Of a DNA stretch of 50,043 nt, positions 48,141-50,043 are shown one piece after another (within the stretch, counting starts at the first letter, position 1; every line of letters begins with the position of its first letter). The notes under the pieces are model-generated. The model did not search any database. It was not told where the DNA came from and saw nothing but the letters and a program-made list of their open reading frames with translations. The position numbers and the translations under genes were made by a program. Where the stretch lies: IMG/VR virus record IMGVR_UViG_3300047508_000210, positions 1-50,043 of that record; one strand, given 5' to 3'. Origin of the DNA: a virus.

Positions 48141-48451
48141 CCTCTTGTTTGAGCCCAGCCCTATTGCTCGGGCTCGGGGTTATTAAGCACTACCAACACT
48201 TGGGGTCACAGGATTACTCCGTGGTCGGGTCTTTGGTATGGTTGTAGAAACCATGTTCACCCAACCTTTTTGGTCCTACCTTGCTGTGGGTCTCTGGCCT
48301 AATCGGATAGAGCAAGTGATTGCTCTGGAGAATAGCGATCGGGTGGGAGGTTGGACGAGGATGCCTGTGTTTCACCCTAATCCCCCGTCGCTATTCACCG
48401 CAACAATCGGGGTGTCATCTCGTTGTTGGAGATGACACCCGCTTTATGGCG
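48141..48451. ncRNA. Structured non-coding gap, possible small RNA or complex leader
   Basis: About 310 bases without a gene but dense in inverted repeats: GAGCCC/GGGCTC (48151/48170), ATGGTT/AACCAT near 48237-48253, AGAGCA/TGCTCT (48309/48321), GAATAGCGA/TCGCTATTC (48330/48388, enclosing a GGGTG/CACCC pair) and a 12-bp hairpin at 48410-48440. It is not a tRNA: no T-loop or acceptor pairing fits. It may be a transcribed structured RNA, or a terminator plus leader region. Confidence 0.35.
48410..48440 (-). terminator. Strong 12-bp hairpin after the gene at 48452
   Basis: GGGTGTCATCTC (48410-48421) pairs perfectly with GAGATGACACCC (48429-48440), loop GTTGTTG. It lies 11 bases past a leftward stop codon, where a terminator is expected, but the following minus-strand bases (CGATTGTTGC) are only partly T-rich. 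It may work as a weak terminator or an RNA 3'-end stabiliser. Confidence 0.5.
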
Positions 48452-48655
48452 TTAGTATTGAAGCAAGATACGCCTTAGCCCTTGTGGAGCGGACATGATC
48501 CAGCCGAAGTTTCGAGTTTCGAACGCTACGGCTCTATCAGGGTAGTCGCTAGGGTTTTCACCATTCTTAAGCACAACAGCGTTGTATTCTTTGATCTTGT
48601 TCGCCCAGAAAGGATCGTATTTACCATCGCTGTAGACTCGTCGGGGCTTGTTCAT
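48452..48655 (-). CDS. Small basic hypothetical protein (67 aa)
   Basis: Encodes MNKPRRVYSDGKYDPFWANK..., DRAVAFETRNFGWIMSAPQG and LRRILLQY. ATGA overlap with the previous gene; a strong hairpin follows its stop. Function unknown. Confidence 0.6.
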   Translation of the reverse strand: MNKPRRVYSDGKYDPFWANKIKEYNAVVLKNGENPSDYPDRAVAFETRNFGWIMSAPQGLRRILLQY

Positions 48656-48861
48656 CTCAACATCTCCCTACGTTCATCGGCGAGGAATTTGAAATGGGCG
48701 GAACGGCGATGGGCAGAGCGTTGACGGGCTTGGACGTATTTGATAGCGCGATCTATATTATGCTTCTCGTCAAACGTAAAGCCTTCACCCATCCAAGCTT
48801 TAACATTTACCAGCAACTGCTCAAGCTGTTTCATGTTCATGGGTTGGGATCGTTTGCACAT
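48652..48861 (-). CDS. Small basic hypothetical protein (69 aa)
   Basis: Encodes MCKRSQPMNMKQLEQLLVNV..., NIDRAIKYVQARQRSAHRRS and a charged tail. GGAG lies seven bases before ATG 48861; internal Mets at 48840 and 48834 are less well placed. Helical and positively charged, possibly nucleic-acid-binding. Function unknown. Confidence 0.55.
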   Translation of the reverse strand: MCKRSQPMNMKQLEQLLVNVKAWMGEGFTFDEKHNIDRAIKYVQARQRSAHRRSAHFKFLADERREMLR

Positions 48862-48930
48862 GATAGGCTCCGATCTATATGGGCTGAACTTGCCCGACGC
48901 TTTCCAGTCTGGACCCAGATTGTGGCGGAA

Positions 48931-49200
48931 TTAAGGCATGGTGTGGCACGGGGCTTGCTTGGCGTGTGCGTTGCGGGCGGATAGTCCCTCGCGTAAGCAT
49001 AGCGCATGCCATTCGATGAGTTTGGTACGATATTCGGCTTCCGAGTCTGAGGCTATCGCGATCATGCAATTGAATGTTCGGGCATAGGACATAGCTAACG
49101 TCAACGCCTCGATAGGGTTGATGTCATGGATATTCTTAAGCTGGCGCTGGACCCGTTCATGTATTTGATGCTCGTATGTCTTGTATTGCTCGATGTCCAT
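48931..49200 (-). CDS. Hypothetical helical protein (89 aa)
   Basis: Encodes MDIEQYKTYEHQIHERVQRQ..., INPIEALTLAMSYARTFNCM, EYRTKLIEWHALCLREGLSA and a His/Cys-containing end. GGAGG precedes the ATG. A 69-base gap without a gene follows it. Function unknown. Confidence 0.6.
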   Translation of the reverse strand: MDIEQYKTYEHQIHERVQRQLKNIHDINPIEALTLAMSYARTFNCMIAIASDSEAEYRTKLIEWHALCLREGLSARNAHAKQAPCHTMP

Positions 49201-49205
49201 TGGGC

Positions 49206-49415
49206 TTATCCTCCGAGTTCGGATATAATCTGGGCAATGATATCGCCCAACTCAACCAAATTATCCTTGGTAAGAGTGGCAAATCCCCATCCATAACTAT
49301 CTTGCACCCGCATGAACACGCTCCCATCTGCATATTTATTAAATTCAATAACATCGCCACTCTCAACCTTCAACACAAAACAATGATCTGCATGTATCGT
49401 CGCCACATTACCCAT
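49206..49415 (-). CDS. Small beta-rich hypothetical protein (69 aa)
   Basis: Encodes MGNVATIHADHCFVLKVESG, DVIEFNKYADGSVFMRVQDS, YGWGFATLTKDNLVELGDII. Reads as a small beta barrel with a C-terminal helix. ATG 49415 overlaps the previous TGA (TGATG) and has GGAGG upstream, which decides it over the GTG at 49418. Function unknown. Confidence 0.6.
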   Translation of the reverse strand: MGNVATIHADHCFVLKVESGDVIEFNKYADGSVFMRVQDSYGWGFATLTKDNLVELGDIIAQIISELGG

Positions 49416-49618
49416 CACTCCCTCCCAATCTTACGAGTGTTTCCCACGCTGCGCTGTTCCCTATGCTCATATTCATACGTTATCTTCGCCCATTTCGCCG
49501 CATCTTCAAACGTCTGCATTACCGCCCTTGGCAATCCGCGCCTATGATACAACACCACCCAATTACCATATAGCGGATTGAACTGAATATGCGGCTTAGC
49601 CTTTGGCCAATTGCTCAT
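49415..49618 (-). CDS. Small hypothetical protein (67 aa)
   Basis: Encodes MSNWPKAKPHIQFNPLYGNW..., VVLYHRRGLPRAVMQTFEDA and AKWAKITYEYEHRE. ATG 49618 overlaps the previous stop by ATGA; the frame is open further upstream but that part overlaps the first early gene. Alpha/beta layout; function unknown. Confidence 0.6.
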   Translation of the reverse strand: MSNWPKAKPHIQFNPLYGNWVVLYHRRGLPRAVMQTFEDAAKWAKITYEYEHREQRSVGNTRKIGRE

Positions 49619-49779
49619 TGCTCGCTCCCAGCTGGTGCTGCCCGTTTCCATTTCACCTTAGGCAATGTAACCTTGGCCTTCTTCTCGGGATCAGCAATAT
49701 TACTCTGCTGTATTTCCCTACGCTCTTGATCTGCTGCTGTTATCATTGGTGGCTTTAGTTTAGGTCTAACCGTAGGCAT
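49615..49779 (-). CDS. First early leftward gene, small basic protein (54 aa)
   Basis: Encodes MPTVRPKLKPPMITAADQER..., IQQSNIADPEKKAKVTLPKV and KWKRAAPAGSEQ; basic and partly disordered. The frame is open up to 49914, but that part runs through the promoter and iterons. ATG 49779 gives a normal leader of about 22 bases; ATG 49800 would make the mRNA almost leaderless. First gene to be transcribed from the early promoter, so a host-takeover role is conceivable. Confidence 0.5.
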   Translation of the reverse strand: MPTVRPKLKPPMITAADQERREIQQSNIADPEKKAKVTLPKVKWKRAAPAGSEQ

Positions 49780-49809
49780 TTCATCTAGACCCTTTTCCAT
49801 TGTCCTTAT

Positions 49810-49838
49810 ACTATAGACTAGTTTGCTCAAATAGTCAA
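49810..49838 (-). promoter_or_regulatory. Sigma-70 promoter for the leftward early block
   Basis: On the minus strand, TTGACT (49838-49833), a 17-base spacer and TATAGT (49815-49810) give an almost ideal sigma-70 promoter. Transcription should start near 49802 and run into the early genes. It lies just outside the iteron array, so an iteron-bound protein could influence it. Confidence 0.8.
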
Positions 49839-49889
49839 CAACTATTTCATTCTTCAATAGATATCCCATCGATACAACACAGCCACATA

Positions 49890-49933
49890 GATATCCTTGC
49901 GATATCCTTACCATATCCTTGCTATTCCCTTGC
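49890..49933 (-). repeat. Left iteron array, four 11-bp repeats (mirror of the right array)
   Basis: Four copies of GATATCCTTGC type start at 49890, 49901, 49912 and 49923 (GATATCCTTGC, GATATCCTTAC, CATATCCTTGC, TATTCCCTTGC). They are the reverse complement of the right array, have the same 11-bp period, and pair copy for copy around the same centre once the circle is closed. Confidence 0.85.
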
Positions 49934-50043
49934 GATTAAGCGATTATTCAAAATCTATGGTACTCTCACGGTGGGATGTACTCACTCCCCCTCCCATACC
50001 CCTATACCTATATATTTATTTTTTTTTTTTTTTTTTTTTATTT
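49917..50043. repeat. Terminal direct repeat, right copy (circular overlap)
   Basis: Exact copy of bases 1-127. Joining the ends puts the leftward early genes and the rightward late genes back to back around one control region. Confidence 0.95.

Noticed and set aside
48141-48451. tRNA gene
   Set aside because: Hairpins are present, but no acceptor stem, T-loop consensus or anticodon arm can be assembled.

Overview
The window is the circularly closed genome of a lytic-looking, short-tailed double-stranded DNA phage. Bases 1-127 are identical to 49917-50043, so the unique circle is about 49.9 kb. The head module (portal, Bbp19-like, scaffold-like, major capsid, Bbp16-like cement) resembles Bordetella phage BPP-1-type podoviruses. 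The tail tube (gp11/gp12-like) and internal virion proteins (gp13/gp14-like, a transglycosylase-like protein and a 1901-residue giant) follow the T7 pattern. There is no recognisable integrase, repressor, phage RNA polymerase or tRNA, so transcription probably relies on host sigma-70 RNA polymerase. A GcrA-like DNA-binding domain weakly suggests an alphaproteobacterial host. All family names come from reading the proteins; no database was searched.

Layout. (1) A control region spans the circle junction (about 49780-50043 plus 1-362). It holds a roughly 270-bp dyad: four 11-bp iterons per arm, a 19-bp inverted repeat and a GTAC/C5 inverted repeat, all sharing one centre of symmetry next to a 21-T run. 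It separates the two divergent gene blocks and is the best candidate for the replication origin. (2) A rightward late block (363-33369) carries a GIY-YIG protein, small terminase, two exported proteins, large terminase, head genes, exported tailspike-like proteins, small membrane and adaptor genes, tail tube, internal virion proteins and a putative lysis/membrane cluster. (3) A leftward early and replication block (49779 down to 33338) carries many tiny unknown genes joined by ATGA or TAATG overlaps, an exported beta-helix protein, a Cas4-like nuclease, a GcrA-like protein, a DUF6378-like protein, a Sak4/RecA-like ATPase, a likely single-strand-binding protein, a terminator, a UDG-exonuclease protein, a family A polymerase and a DUF3987-like ATPase. 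The two blocks converge at 33338-33369 with their 3' ends overlapping.

Most unusual points: the centred dyad; seven genes with Sec signal peptides, among them cysteine-rich tailspike/lectin-like proteins that a cytoplasmically assembled phage should not need to export; a 3'-5' exonuclease domain divided between two genes joined by a TTGA overlap; related beta-rich modules in a tailspike and both tail-tube proteins; and an HEXXH zincin-like domain inside the giant virion protein.
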